Shown here: one piece after another, positions 35,933 through 46,305 of the stretch
Position numbering within the stretch: the first letter of the stretch is position 1
Layout of the letters: each line of letters starts with the position of its first letter
NCBI GenBank assembly: GCA_043228905.1
Contig: JBHGNT010000008.1
Location: 16,554,001-16,618,000, forward strand
Direction: 5' to 3'
Origin: Azolla caroliniana
Taxonomy: Eukaryota; Polypodiophyta
Length of the DNA: 64,000 nucleotides
Translations under genes and position numbers: made by a program
Notes under the pieces: generated by a model
Databases searched by the model: none
Seen by the model: the letters and a program-made list of their open reading frames with translations, nothing else
Told to the model about the DNA's origin: nothing

Positions 35933-36011
<79 letters not shown>

Positions 36012-37196
36012 CTGTGTGTGTGTGTAGGTGTGTAGGTGTATGCATATATCCATATGTCAATGTACATAACTCAATGTATATGAATGTGTGATTGTAATAT
36101 ATGCACATGCAATGTATGTATGTACATGCATGAATGTACATATGTGTATTATGTATATATGTAATATGTAATGTATGTATGTTTGTATGTGTATAGTGTA
36201 TGGCATATGCATATATGCATACATGAGTGTGTAGATGTTTGTTCGTAATATTTATGTATATATGTATGTATTGTAGTTTGTGATGATATGTATGTACATA
36301 TGTAACGTACGTATGTATGTGTATGCATGTATGTAATGTATGTAATGTATGTATATATGTGTATGGATGTATGCTTGTAAAACTTATAACATTGTAGGCA
36401 TATGTACGTATATATATGGTGATATGTGGAATATGTATGTATGTATGTGTATGCATATATGTATCTGTCAATATACATGATTCAATGAGTACGAAGGTGT
36501 TTGTAATAATATGTGCATAATATGTATGTATATATCCAATGTATGTATGTGTATGTATATGTATGTGTGTATGTGGTCATATGTATGTAAATGTATGAAT
36601 GTATGTATGCGTATATATGTAATGTATTTATGTATGTATATTTTTGGGATATTTTCATGTTTAGTATGTATATGGTTCGTATATGGATGTATGTTTGTAA
36701 TATGTACGTAATATGCATGTATATATCCAATGTATGTGTAAGTATACATATACCTAATGTGTGTGTGTTTGTAAGTATTGTGGTTTGTATGGTTCAGTAT
36801 AATCTATATATATGGTGATATGTGGAATATATATTTACATATGTAATATATCTATATATGTATTATGTATATATGTAATTTATATATGTGTAAAATTGTA
36901 TATTGTGTAATAGGTATGGATTATATGCTATGTAATATCTAATTTATTTATGTGTGTGTGCACGTGTATATATATGTAATATATGTAACTTGTTTGTAAG
37001 TATGAAGATTTGTATACATATATGATATAATATGTAGTCTTAGGTATTAATATGTATGTGTATGTGTATATATATAATATGTAATTTATTTTTCTGTGTT
37101 TTGTATGTATATATGCATTTGTGTATGTATGTATGTCATATGTAATTTTATTGTATGTATTATGTTACATGTATATATGTATGTCAATATATATGG
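34541..37196. repeat. TATG/TG-rich microsatellite field
   Basis: About 2.6 kb of short-period TATG, TG and TGTA repeats, with a pure GT run of about 35 units near 35938-36007. Open frames on either strand here are Tyr/Cys/Val or His/Thr/Tyr repeats with no gene character. Confidence 0.9.
35268..35930. repeat. ~190-bp tandem repeat within the microsatellite field
   Basis: A unit containing 'atgattcaa(a/t)gtgtatgg' and 'atatttatgtatatatctaa' repeats with a 194-base period from 35268 to 35462 to 35656, then about 185 bases to the fourth partial copy. Confidence 0.8.
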
Positions 37197-37875
37197 TTGA
37201 AACTTGTCGGCAACGGTTCGGTTTAGGCTTAGCCGGTTTGGCCAGATCCAAGCCAAACCGGCTAAGCCTAAACCATTTACGGGATCTCAAACCTGAGCCG
37301 AACTGAGCCAAGCCGGTTCACAAACCGGTTTAGGCTAAACCGGTTTATCCTATACTGGTTTGTGAACCGGTTTGGTAAACGGCTTGTAAACCGGCTTGGA
37401 AACCGGTTTAGAAACCTCCCTCTCTCTCTCTCTCCCTACCTCCCTCTCTCTCAAATGATCCACTATATACTATATACTATATACTATACATTGTACAAGC
37501 TCTCCCTCCCACTTTCTCTCACGTTTGTGGTCTCGACTCTCTCCCCTCTACGTAGTCTCTCTCTCTCTCTCTCTCCTTATATGTTGTCTCCCTCCCTCTC
37601 TCTCTCTCCACGTCTGTGTAGTTCTCCCTCCCTCACACTCTCTCTCTCTTTCTTTCTCTTTCCCCTTGTCTGTTGTCTCTCTCCCCCTCTCTCTAAAGTT
37701 TATAAACGGCTTAAACGGTTTAGCTGGCTTGAGCTGGTTTGGCGAGGCTCAAGCCAAGCCGAGCCGAGCTCAAACCGTTAAGGCAAGTTCAAGCCTAAAC
37801 CGAGCCGAGCCGCCAAGCCGCCAAGCCGGCTAAGCCAAATGGTTTAGGCTTGAGCCGAGCCGTTGCCGATCCCTA
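37197..37875. mobile_element. Fold-back (MITE-like) element
   Basis: Long imperfect inverted repeats rich in 'aaccggtttaggct' and 'gagccgagcc' surround a pyrimidine-rich centre. 'cggcaacgg' at 37208-37216 is mirrored by 'ccgttgccg' at 37860-37868. A related copy of the surrounding microsatellite (about 43550-43590) reads 'atatatggccaattctaat' without the element, i.e. an empty site. No transposase frame is seen. Confidence 0.65.
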
Positions 37876-38086
37876 ATTCTAATATGTATGCAATATGTAA
37901 TGCATGTATGTATGTGTATGTACATATTTACATATGGTAATATATATTTGTACATATATTTATGTTTAGTGAAGATGCATGTATAAATGGGTGTAATGTA
38001 TGTATATACATATTCATGGATGAAATGTTTAAATGTACAGATATATACGCATGTGTGATGTATGATATATGAATGTAGGTATATAT

Positions 38087-38733
38087 TGTTAAGAAAACGT
38101 GAAGAAGGCACTCAGGCTCTTCTTATGTGCGCGGCGGATCGTGGTGTGCTGGATCGTTTGGTGCTCAAACACAAAAGGGAAGGGGGAAGGAGACTTACCG
38201 CTGTAGCAGCCAAAAACTTCTTCTATTTCACTACACGCAGAGCTCTACTTGCTCTCGTCTGTTTCTCTCTTTTGCTCTCACTCTCTGAGTTCTTCCTCTC
38301 TTTCCTCACTCTCTCTCTCTCAGAGTTCTACTTCTTGTGTTTCTTCCTTAGCTACTCTCTTACTTTTTACCTAAGTAATAAGTTACTTACGTATGCAGCT
38401 AATTAGCTGTCAGTCGCTAAATAGCTATCAGTAGCTAATTAGCTGTCAGTCGCTGAATAGCTGTCAGTAGCTAATTAGCTGTCAGTCGCTAAATAGCTGT
38501 CAGTAGCTAAATAGCTGTCAGTCGCTAAATAGCTGTCAGTAGCTAATTAGCTGTCAGTCGCTAAATAGCTGTCAGTAGCTAAATAGCTATCAGTCGCTAA
38601 ATAGCTGTCAGTAGCTAATTAGCTGTCAGTAGCTAATTAGTTGTTTCTCCTTTATGTTCACAAGTAGCTAAATAGCTACTATAGCTTATTTCCCAATAAG
38701 CATCACATACCATGTTGAGCTTGCTTCTCAACA
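38087..38733 (-). repeat. 3' LTR of Copia 1, expanded
   Basis: 647 bp, against 465 bp in the partner LTR. The difference lies in an 18-base repeat ('agctaattagctgtcagt' and variants) with about 13-14 copies at 38398-38645. Confidence 0.9.
38398..38645. repeat. 18-bp minisatellite in the Copia LTR
   Basis: About 13.7 units. Each unit contains AGCTAATTAGCT, a perfect 12-base palindrome, or its aaat variant. The partner LTR has about 3-4 units at 43110-43180. Confidence 0.9.
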
Positions 38734-38746
38734 CTCCCCCTCAAGC
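38734..38746 (-). other. Polypurine tract of Copia 1
   Basis: Minus strand '...TTGAGGGGGAG' immediately before the LTR start TGTTGAG. Confidence 0.8.
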
Positions 38747-38751
38747 TCAAC

Positions 38752-39376
38752 TTATCCTTTCTTGGGGTTATCTACAACTTCTTTTCCATGATGCTTTTTA
38801 GCCATCATATCAGTGTCTACAACTCCCATCATGTTCCGAAACTGTGTATGCTTTTCCACACTCAATCCCTTTGTGAGAATATCAGCAACCTGCTGATTTG
38901 TATTCACATACACCAAATCAACTTCTCCTTCGATCACTTTTTCTCTAACAAAGTGATAATGCACTTCAATGTGCTTTGTTCTTGCATGGAACACTGGGTT
39001 TTTTGCAAGCTGAATGTTGCTGATGTTGTCACACCAGATTGTGACAATACCGTCTATATATTGTCCCAAATCAGCAAGCAATCTTCTGATCCATACCTCT
39101 TCACAAGTGGCTATGGCAGCTCCTCTGTACTCAGCTTCAGTACTAGACAATGCAACAGTAGCTTATTTCTTGCTACTCCATGAAATACCTGCACTTCCCA
39201 ATGTAAACATGTATCCACTTGTGGATCTTCTATCTGTTTGGCTTCCAACCCAATCAACATTTGTATATCCTTCCAGATTTATGTCCAAAATCAGCCCTGT
39301 AAAACAATCCATAGTTCTGACTAGCTTTTACATACCTCAGAATTCTTCTAATGCAGTCCAAATGCGGCTTTGTTGG
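38752..39376 (-). pseudogene. Copia 1 RNase H
   Basis: The best part is 38752-39150: 'MSSTEAEYRGAAIATCEEVW', 'IWCDNISNIQLAKNPVFHAR', 'KHIEVHYHFVREKV' and 'VADILTKGL', the standard Copia RNase H C-terminal motifs with catalytic acidic residues visible. The upstream part to the RT is broken by frameshifts. Confidence 0.8.
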
Positions 39377-40030
39377 CTATTGCATAAATTGGCTGACTAA
39401 TCCAAGTGCATAACTCAAATCAGGTCTTGTTATGGTCAAATAAATAAGGCTGCCCACCATAGACCTGTACATGTTTACATCTTCTATTTTGGCTCCCAAA
39501 TCAGCCCTCAATTTGTAGTTTTTATCTAGTGGTACTCCAATAGGTTTGCATCCAAGCATACCATACTTTTTCAACATAGTTGTTGCATATTGTCTTTGCA
39601 ACACACATATACCACTTTCAGATCTGATGATTTCAATACCCAAAAAATATCTCAGATCTCCCATATCTTTCATATGAAATTTCATTTCCAAATTTCTTTT
39701 CAGCTTACTTATTTCATCCATGAAATCACCTCCAATGATGAGATCATCAACATAAATCAGAATCACAACAATACAATCATCTTTCCTTTTAACATACAAT
39801 GATGAATCAACCTTTGACATTTTGAAGTCAAGTTTTTTCAGATAATCTGAAAGTTCTCTATGTCATGCTCTTGGTGCCTGTTTCAGTCCATAGAGAGCCT
39901 TTTTCAGCTTACATATAATCTGGATGCTTCCTATCTTCAAAACCTGGTGGTTGACACATATACACTTCTTCTTCCAAGTTACCATGTAAAAAGGCATTTT
40001 TTACATCTTCTCCTTCAATGCTTTTTCCAT
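39377..40030 (-). pseudogene. Copia 1 RT, C-terminal half only
   Basis: 'ILIYVDDLIIGG' keeps the catalytic YVDD, followed by 'MKDMGDLRYFLGIEI' and 'SMVGSLIYLTITRPDLSYA'. Upstream in another frame one can read 'KKALYGLKQAPRA'. The fingers and first palm segment, including the first catalytic Asp, are missing: the sequence jumps from the integrase-RT linker to the '[13 protein letters not shown]' region near 39990-40020. Confidence 0.8.
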
Positions 40031-40357
40031 ACCAGGGATTTTCAATCCTCTTATACCAAGAAGATCATCCAATGACATATCTGAATCCTCATCTTCCATG
40101 TTTTTAGACAAGTCATCCAACATTTCATACTCTAGCATTTTCTGTTTTCCTTTTTTATCATCACATTTTTTGTGTCCTCCACTTTTTCCACTCCAAGAAT
40201 TCGAATCAGATTTACCATCTGAGCTTTTTGATGGCCCAGAACATTCTGTTGATGTTGGACTTTGTTGTCCAACCTTGCTTCCATCTCTATGGCAGTCTTC
40301 TACATTTTCAGATTTGTCTTTGTCTTCAATCTCATTGTCTTCATCAGTCTCTGGATT
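40031..40357 (-). pseudogene. Copia 1 integrase-RT linker
   Basis: Ser/Asp/Lys-rich linker typical of the region between Copia integrase and RT. It follows a stop at the end of 'NWYSPK' and holds no domain. Confidence 0.5.
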
Positions 40358-41335
40358 CTATTTTGGACTGTACCAGTTGGCTAACTCATCAAAGATTACA
40401 TCCCTACTTGTCACAATCTTCTTTGTTACAAGGTTATAGCATCTATACCCTTTTTGTTCTTCTGAATAGCCAACAAAAATGCATTTTTCTGCTTTTGGAT
40501 CCAGTTTACTTCTTACTTCTACAGGCACGTGTACATATGCAAGGCATCCAAACACTTTTAAGTGTTCTAAACTAGGTTTCCTTCCATAGAAGCACTCTTC
40601 AGGCGTTGCTTCATGTACTCCCGATGTTATACATCTATTTAGAATATAATTTGTTGTATTCACAGCTTCTGCCCAATAGTACAATGGCATATTCTTCTCT
40701 GTCATCAAAGCCCTTGCAATGTTCACCAATGTTCTGTTTTTCCTCTCAGCAACTCCATTTTGTTGTGGAGTATATCTACATGTGAACTGTCTTCTTATTC
40801 CCTGATTGCATAGAAAATCAGAAAATTCATTGGAGAAGTACTCTCCTCCTCCATTAGATCTTAAACATTTTATTCTTGTACCTGCCTGCTTTTCTACCAT
40901 GCATTTAAACTTACGAAAACATTCAAACACTTCACTTTTCTCTTTCATGAAATACACCCATGTTTTCCTTGAGCAATCATCAATAAAAGTTACATAAAAT
41001 CTGCAGCCACCGATAGATGCATTCTTAGTTGGTTCCCATACATCCGTATGTACCAAATCCAACAAATTTTTACTTACATGTCATTCATGAGGGAATGGCA
41101 ACCTATTTTGCTTTCCATATTGACATGCTTCACATATCTTTCCCATTTCACAATTTTTCAGTTTTGGCAGTCCAGCAGCCACTGCATCTTTTCTCAACAT
41201 ATTCTTTAGGGTTTGCATACTTATATGGCCAATCCTTTTATGCCACATTTCCACATCTGAGACTACACTCATTCCATTTGCAAACATAGCTGAAATCTGT
41301 CTAGGCATGTCAACATCCAAAATAAACATTCTTCC
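40358..41335 (-). pseudogene. Copia 1 integrase
   Basis: Zinc-binding HHCC: 'WHKRIGHISMQTLKNML' and 'CEACQYGKQ' (41081-41329). After an in-frame stop at 41081-41083 the catalytic core follows: 'LDLVHTDVW', 'KCLRSNGGGEYFSNEF', 'TPQQNGVAERKNRTLV'. The second acidic residue should be Asp in RSD; here GAT has become AAT (Asn), so the core should be inactive. 'VFGCLAYVHVP' ends the domain. Confidence 0.85.
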
Positions 41336-41338
41336 TTG

Positions 41339-42676
41339 TCATTTTCCTTTTGCAATGAACTTCCCATTCTTTTCTATATAGCATCCACTTTGCTTAAACT
41401 CTACTTGCATACCTTGCTCTACTATCTGTCCAACAGAAATCAGATTCTTAGCAAGATTTGGAACATGCATTACATTCAACATATACTTAGTCTTTCCTTT
41501 TTCTTCCCACAATGGGATATCTCCAACATGTTCTATTTGGTGTGTACTATTATCACCCGTCTGTACATAGCCAGGAATATCTGGTTCTCTTAACCTTTCA
41601 AACCAGTTTGCATGTCCAATCATATGGTTAGATGCCCCCAAGTCTACGTACCATGTAAACTCTTCATTACATTTCTGTGAGCTTTCAGCCACTGCTGCTA
41701 TCTCATGTTGTACCACAAATGCACCATCTTTTTCACAATCTTCACTAGTTTGGGCATAATTATTCTGCTGTCTCTTTCCTCTTTGCTCATCATTTTGCTT
41801 CTTGTAACATTCAGCCTGTGTGTGGCCTGGTTTTCCACAATACCAACAACCATCATCATTTACATATGTTTGCTTACCTCTACCTTGGTTGCTCCCCCTG
41901 CCTCTGTTGTTGTTTCTTCCTCTAATGGTTTGTTGTCCTCTTCCTTGATAACCATCATTGTTGGTTCTTGCTGAGCCAAATCTTCCATGGCCTCTTCCTC
42001 GGCCTCTTCCAGCACTATTATATAGGGCTTGCCCCTCATTCTCAAGATTTCCTTTATTTACATCATCCATCTGATTCCTTTCTTCTACTACAAGCATTGA
42101 AACCAGATCTGGAAAGCTTGGGATACTATCCCTTGTAAGCATAGAGGTTTTAAAGCTTTTGTATTGAGGTCCTAAGCCTCTCAAGCATATTTCTATCTTA
42201 TCATCATCTTCTATCTTTACATTGATAGAAGCAAGTGATTCACATATGCTCTTTATTTTCAAGGCATACTCATTTATTGACATCTTACCTTTTTCTAAGG
42301 TATTTAGCTCAGTCTTCAATTGTAGCTTTCTAGCTTTTGTGTTTACTACAAACAGTTTTACCAAACTGTCCCAAGCTTCTTTTGGGAGCATAGCATCCTG
42401 TATGTGCCCAAGCATCGAATCTGAGATGCTAAGTGAGAGCCAATGCATTACCTTCCTTGCCCCTTGATTCCAGTCTTTTAATGCTTTAATCTGTGCTGTT
42501 GTGGCATTTTCTTCTGGGATCTCAAGAGCCTCTTCTAGGTCTCCTTCAATGTAATCCCAGTATCCTTTCCCCATTAGGAAATTTGTCATTCTAAATTTCC
42601 ACGCCGGGAAATTGTTTTTATCTAGTTTCTCTGTAACTATTTGGCCCGCATTCTCTGCAGCCATTATCTCTTCCAA
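41339..42676 (-). CDS. Copia 1 gag and protease start
   Basis: 445 codons from ATG 128 bases inside the 5' LTR edge. Order: UBN2-type gag ('LDKNNFPAWKFRMTNFLMGK', 'LKLFVVNTKARKLQLKTEL' type region), Gly/Arg/Asn-rich segment, CCHC knuckle 'CWYCGKPGHTQAEC', and a retropepsin-like 'WYVDLGASNHM'. The family has DSGA; here Ser is Leu (TCG to TTG), so the protease is probably impaired. Gag itself appears intact. Confidence 0.8.
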   Translation of the reverse strand: MEEIMAAENAGQIVTEKLDKNNFPAWKFRMTNFLMGKGYWDYIEGDLEEALEIPEENATTAQIKALKDWNQGARKVMHWLSLSISDSMLGHIQDAMLPKEAWDSLVKLFVVNTKARKLQLKTELNTLEKGKMSINEYALKIKSICESLASINVKIEDDDKIEICLRGLGPQYKSFKTSMLTRDSIPSFPDLVSMLVVEERNQMDDVNKGNLENEGQALYNSAGRGRGRGHGRFGSARTNNDGYQGRGQQTIRGRNNNRGRGSNQGRGKQTYVNDDGCWYCGKPGHTQAECYKKQNDEQRGKRQQNNYAQTSEDCEKDGAFVVQHEIAAVAESSQKCNEEFTWYVDLGASNHMIGHANWFERLREPDIPGYVQTGDNSTHQIEHVGDIPLWEEKGKTKYMLNVMHVPNLAKNLISVGQIVEQGMQVEFKQSGCYIEKNGKFIAKGK

Positions 42677-42790
42677 ACTAGGGTTTCTGCTACGATTACT
42701 TCAACAAGTAACTTTCTAATTCAGATCAGCAAATAGAGAAATACCGTTCTCAGATCTATGCACTTCTGTACTCTTCTTTATGAGCAACTC

Positions 42791-42803
42791 TGCTCTGATA
42801 CCA
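42791..42803 (-). other. Primer-binding site of Copia 1
   Basis: Minus strand TGGTATCAGAGCA, complementary to the 3' end of plant initiator tRNA-Met, directly next to the LTR. Confidence 0.9.
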
Positions 42804-43268
42804 TGTTAAGAAAACGTGAAGAAGGCACTCAGGCTCTTCTTATGTGCGCTGCGGATCGTGGTGTGCTGGATCGTTTGGTGCTCAAACACAAAAGGGAAGG
42901 GGGAAGGAGACTTACCTTTGTAGCAGCCAAAAACTTCTTCTATTTCATTACACGCAGAGCTCTACTTGCTCTCGTCTGTTTCTCTCTTTTGCTCTCACTC
43001 TCTGAGTTCTTCCTCTCTTTCCTCACTCTCTCTCTCAGAGTTCTACTTCCTGTGTTTCTTCCTTACCTACTCTCTTACTTTTTACCTAAGTAATAAGTTA
43101 CTTACGTATGCAGCTAATTAGCTGTCAGTCGCTAAATAGTTGTCAGTAGCTAATTAGCTGTGAATAGCTAATTAGTTGTTTCTCCTTTATGTTCACAAGT
43201 AGTTAAATAGCTACTATAGCTTATTTCCCAATAAGCATCACATACCATGTTGAGCTTGCTTCTCAACA
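42804..43268 (-). repeat. 5' LTR of Copia 1
   Basis: 465 bp. Apart from the repeat-number difference it is nearly identical to the left LTR, so insertion is fairly recent. Confidence 0.9.
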
Positions 43269-43800
43269 TATATGCATGTATGTGGTATGCATGTGTGACG
43301 TGTGTTATGTTCGTGTGTGTAAGTATGTATGCATATATTGTATTGTATTGTACATATGGAAGGTGTGTATATGTGTATATATATAATATGTACTTTATTT
43401 TTTTGTGTTTGGTTTGTATATTTGCATTTGTATACAATTGTGTGTATAATACTATATGTGTGTAATATGTAATATATAAAATATGTTTGTGAGAATGTCT
43501 ATGTATATATGTAATATGTCTTTTCTATGTATGTATTATGTATACTCCTTGTCAATATATATGGCCAATTCTAATATGTATGTAGTCATCCATATATGTA
43601 TGTGTATGTACATATTTACATATGGTAATACATATTTCTACATATATTTATGTTTAGTCAGTATGCATGTATAAATGGGTGTAATGTATGTATATACATA
43701 TTCATGAATGTAATGTTTGAATGTAGGTATATGCATGCATGTATATGTATGTATGTATGTATATGTATGTATGTATGTATAAATGCTACTTCAAATTTGA
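43269..43800. repeat. TATG microsatellite, right part
   Basis: Diverged parallel of 37020-38085: 'acatttacatatggtaata', 'tatgtttagt' and 'taaatgggtgtaatgtatg' occur in both, without the fold-back element. Confidence 0.85.
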
Positions 43801-44032
43801 GTACTATTTGTATAATATATTCTTTACTATCTCATTGAAATATCTATTATTTCATGGGCTTATGTAATTCTTTTTTCTAACATAATTGATAATACCCTTA
43901 TGTAAATATAATCTCAAATCTTTATTAATACCTTTATATATATATATATATTCTATATCTCACTTATTAATTTAAACCCCTTTTGATGAACTCACGTGCT
44001 ATCATACAAGTTTTGACAGTGAAGCCCCCAGG
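43801..44032. other. Right arm of the TIR block
   Basis: AT-rich, no coding sequence. The terminal ~50 bases form the putative inverted repeat with 24561-24615. Confidence 0.45.
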
Positions 44033-44522
44033 GGTAAAATGAGGACGTTCCTAGACATACGCATTAGAGTTGATGACGTAGGTTCCTTGCGCATAGATCT
44101 GATTGCTCTTGAAATATCCTAACGCGGATAATTAAAGCCCCTCGCACGCCATCCTCGTAATCCCAATCTCCCCAATCCTTAGCTCTTATCATTTCCATTG
44201 TCGTTGTTTTGTGTTCTCTGCTTATGATCATCCATGTTGTGGGATCACAACACATGCTAAATGGCATTTTATCCATCCTCAAGTGTCGACCTATATTCAC
44301 TAATACACCACTTTCTGCAAATCCCAACCAATTTAAATTTGCATGACCCTATGAATATTCTCCCTCGGTCTCAATCTAATATGTGGATGGACTCTTACTA
44401 TCTAATTCATAGGTATCATTGCTATTTAGGAATCCTAGGTTAGAAAATTTGAGCTTCCCTCAGGCATCTTTCATCACTATCTATGGTAAAATAGGTGTTT
44501 CTCTGTGTAGAGCTACATATAA

Positions 44523-44606
44523 GGGTTGATGGCGCAGTTGGCTAGCGCGTAGGTCTCATAGCTCTTGAGATATCCTGAAGTCAAGAGTTCAAGCCTCTCT
44601 CACCCC
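44523..44606 (+). pseudogene. tRNA-Met(CAT)-like, acceptor and T-stem mismatches
   Basis: GGGTTGA/TCACCCC has one acceptor mismatch. The first T-stem base is A instead of G. Anticodon, intron and D arm are intact. Confidence 0.6.
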
Positions 44607-45413
44607 ATCAACAACATCATGGTCTCTACAATCATTAATTCCTTTCATGTCAATTTGTGTTCTTCTCTAATATTCTTCAATGTCATGGGATAATAACACA
44701 TACTCATGTCATTTTATCCTCTCTATGAGACAATCTATATTTAGTACCACAACTGCATTCCTAATTTAAGCTCGCATGACTATGTGAATATTCTCGGTCG
44801 CAATATTCGTACCATAAGGGTGGTATCTTACTTAAGTAATCTATACTTATTACTGGTGTAACGTCATCATAAATTTGAAATTTAGTGATGGTCTCACCGA
44901 TTTTCTATTACCACGTGTATAAGGTAAAATTAGGATGCTCCTAGATATACACATTAGAGTTGATGACGCTGATTCCTTGCGCATAGATTTGATTTCTCTT
45001 GACGTATCCTCACGCGGAGAATTAAAGCCCCACTCACGCCATCCTTGTAATCCCAATCTCCCCAATCCTTAGCTCTTATCATGTCGATTGTCGTTGTTTT
45101 GTGTTCTCCCCTTATGATCTCTCCATTGCATGGGAACACAACACATGCTAAATGGCATTTTATCCACCCTCAAGTGTTGAGCTATATTCACTAATACACC
45201 ACTCCCTGCAAATCACTCCCAATTTAAATTTGCATGACCCTATGAATATTCTCCCTCAGTCTCGGTCTAATATGTGGATGGACTCTTACTATCTAATCCA
45301 TAGGTATTATTGCTTTTAAGGCATCCTAGGTTAGAAATTTTGAGCTTCCTTCAGACATCATTCATCACTATCTAGGGTAAAATAGGTATTCCTCCTTGTA
45401 GAGCTCGATATGA

Positions 45414-45497
45414 GGGGTTATGGCGTAGTTGGCTAGCGCGTAGGTCTCATAGCTCTCGAGATATCCTAAGGTCGAGAGTTCATTCCTCTCTCAACCC
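45414..45497 (+). pseudogene. tRNA-Met(CAT)-like, degenerate
   Basis: Acceptor GGGGTTA/TCAACCC is mispaired, and the T loop is 'ttcattc', which destroys the B box. Confidence 0.6.
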
Positions 45498-46305
45498 ATC
45501 CACGAAATCATGGTTTCTACAATCATTAATTCCTATCATGTCAATTTGTGTTCTTCTCTAATTTTCCTCAATGTCACGGGAACATAACACATACTCATGG
45601 CATTTTATCCACCCTGTGAGTCAATCTATATTCAGTACCACAGCTGATTTTGCAAACCAGTCCGAATTTAAGCTTGCATGACTATGTGAATATTCTCGGT
45701 CGCAATATTCGTACCATAAGGGTGGTATCTTACTTAAGTAATCTATACTTATCACTGGTGTAACATCATCATAAATTTGAAATTTAGTGATGGTCTCACC
45801 GATTTTCTATTATCACAGGTATAAGGTAAAATTAGGATGTTCCTCAATATACGCATTAGTGTTGATGACGCAAGTTCCTTGAGCATAGATCTGATAGCTC
45901 TTGACGTATCCTCACACGGAGAATTAAAGCCCCTCGCACACCATCCTCGTAATCCCAATCTCCACAATTCGTAACTCTTATCATGTTGATTGTCATTGTT
46001 TTGTGTTCTCCGCCTATGATCTTCCATGTCATGGGAACACAACACATGCTAAATACCATTTTATCCACCCTCAAGTGTCGACCTATATTCACTAATACAC
46101 CACTTTCTGCAAATCACTCCCAATTTAAATTTGCATGACCCTATGAATAATCTCCCTCAGTCTCAGCCTAATATGTGGATGGACTCTTACTATCTATTCC
46201 ATACGTATTATTGCTTTTTAGGCATCCTAGGTTAGAAATTTTGAGCTTCCCTTAGACATCTTTCATCACTATCTGTGGTAAAATTGGTGTTTCTCCGTGT
46301 ACAAC

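Larger units (their letters stand above)
38087..43268 (-). mobile_element. Ty1/Copia retrotransposon 1
   Basis: Flanked by 'tatat' on both sides (38082-38086, 43269-43273). LTRs 38087-38733 and 42804-43268, with TGTT...AACA ends. Primer site TGGTATCAGAGCA (initiator tRNA-Met) and polypurine tract are adjacent to the LTRs. Integrase precedes RT, the Copia order. The RT N-terminal half is deleted. Confidence 0.9.
44033..46305. repeat. tRNA-Met satellite array, segment 4
   Basis: The satellite resumes at 'ggtaaaatgaggacgttcc'. A-type tRNAs start at 44523 and 45414 (891 bp apart), with decayed B-type tRNAs near 44063, 44955 and 45852. Confidence 0.9.

Noticed and set aside
35566-36471. 301-codon minus-strand frame of Thr/His/Tyr/Ile
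   Set aside because: Frame kept open by the ATAC/CA repeat itself; repeat period shows through the protein.
37362-37833. Ser/Leu/Pro-rich ORFs
   Set aside because: Pyrimidine-rich centre of the fold-back element.
38062-38406. 114-codon ORF over the Copia LTR start
   Set aside because: Lies on the strand opposite to the element within the LTR; repeated in the other LTR; low-complexity C-terminus.
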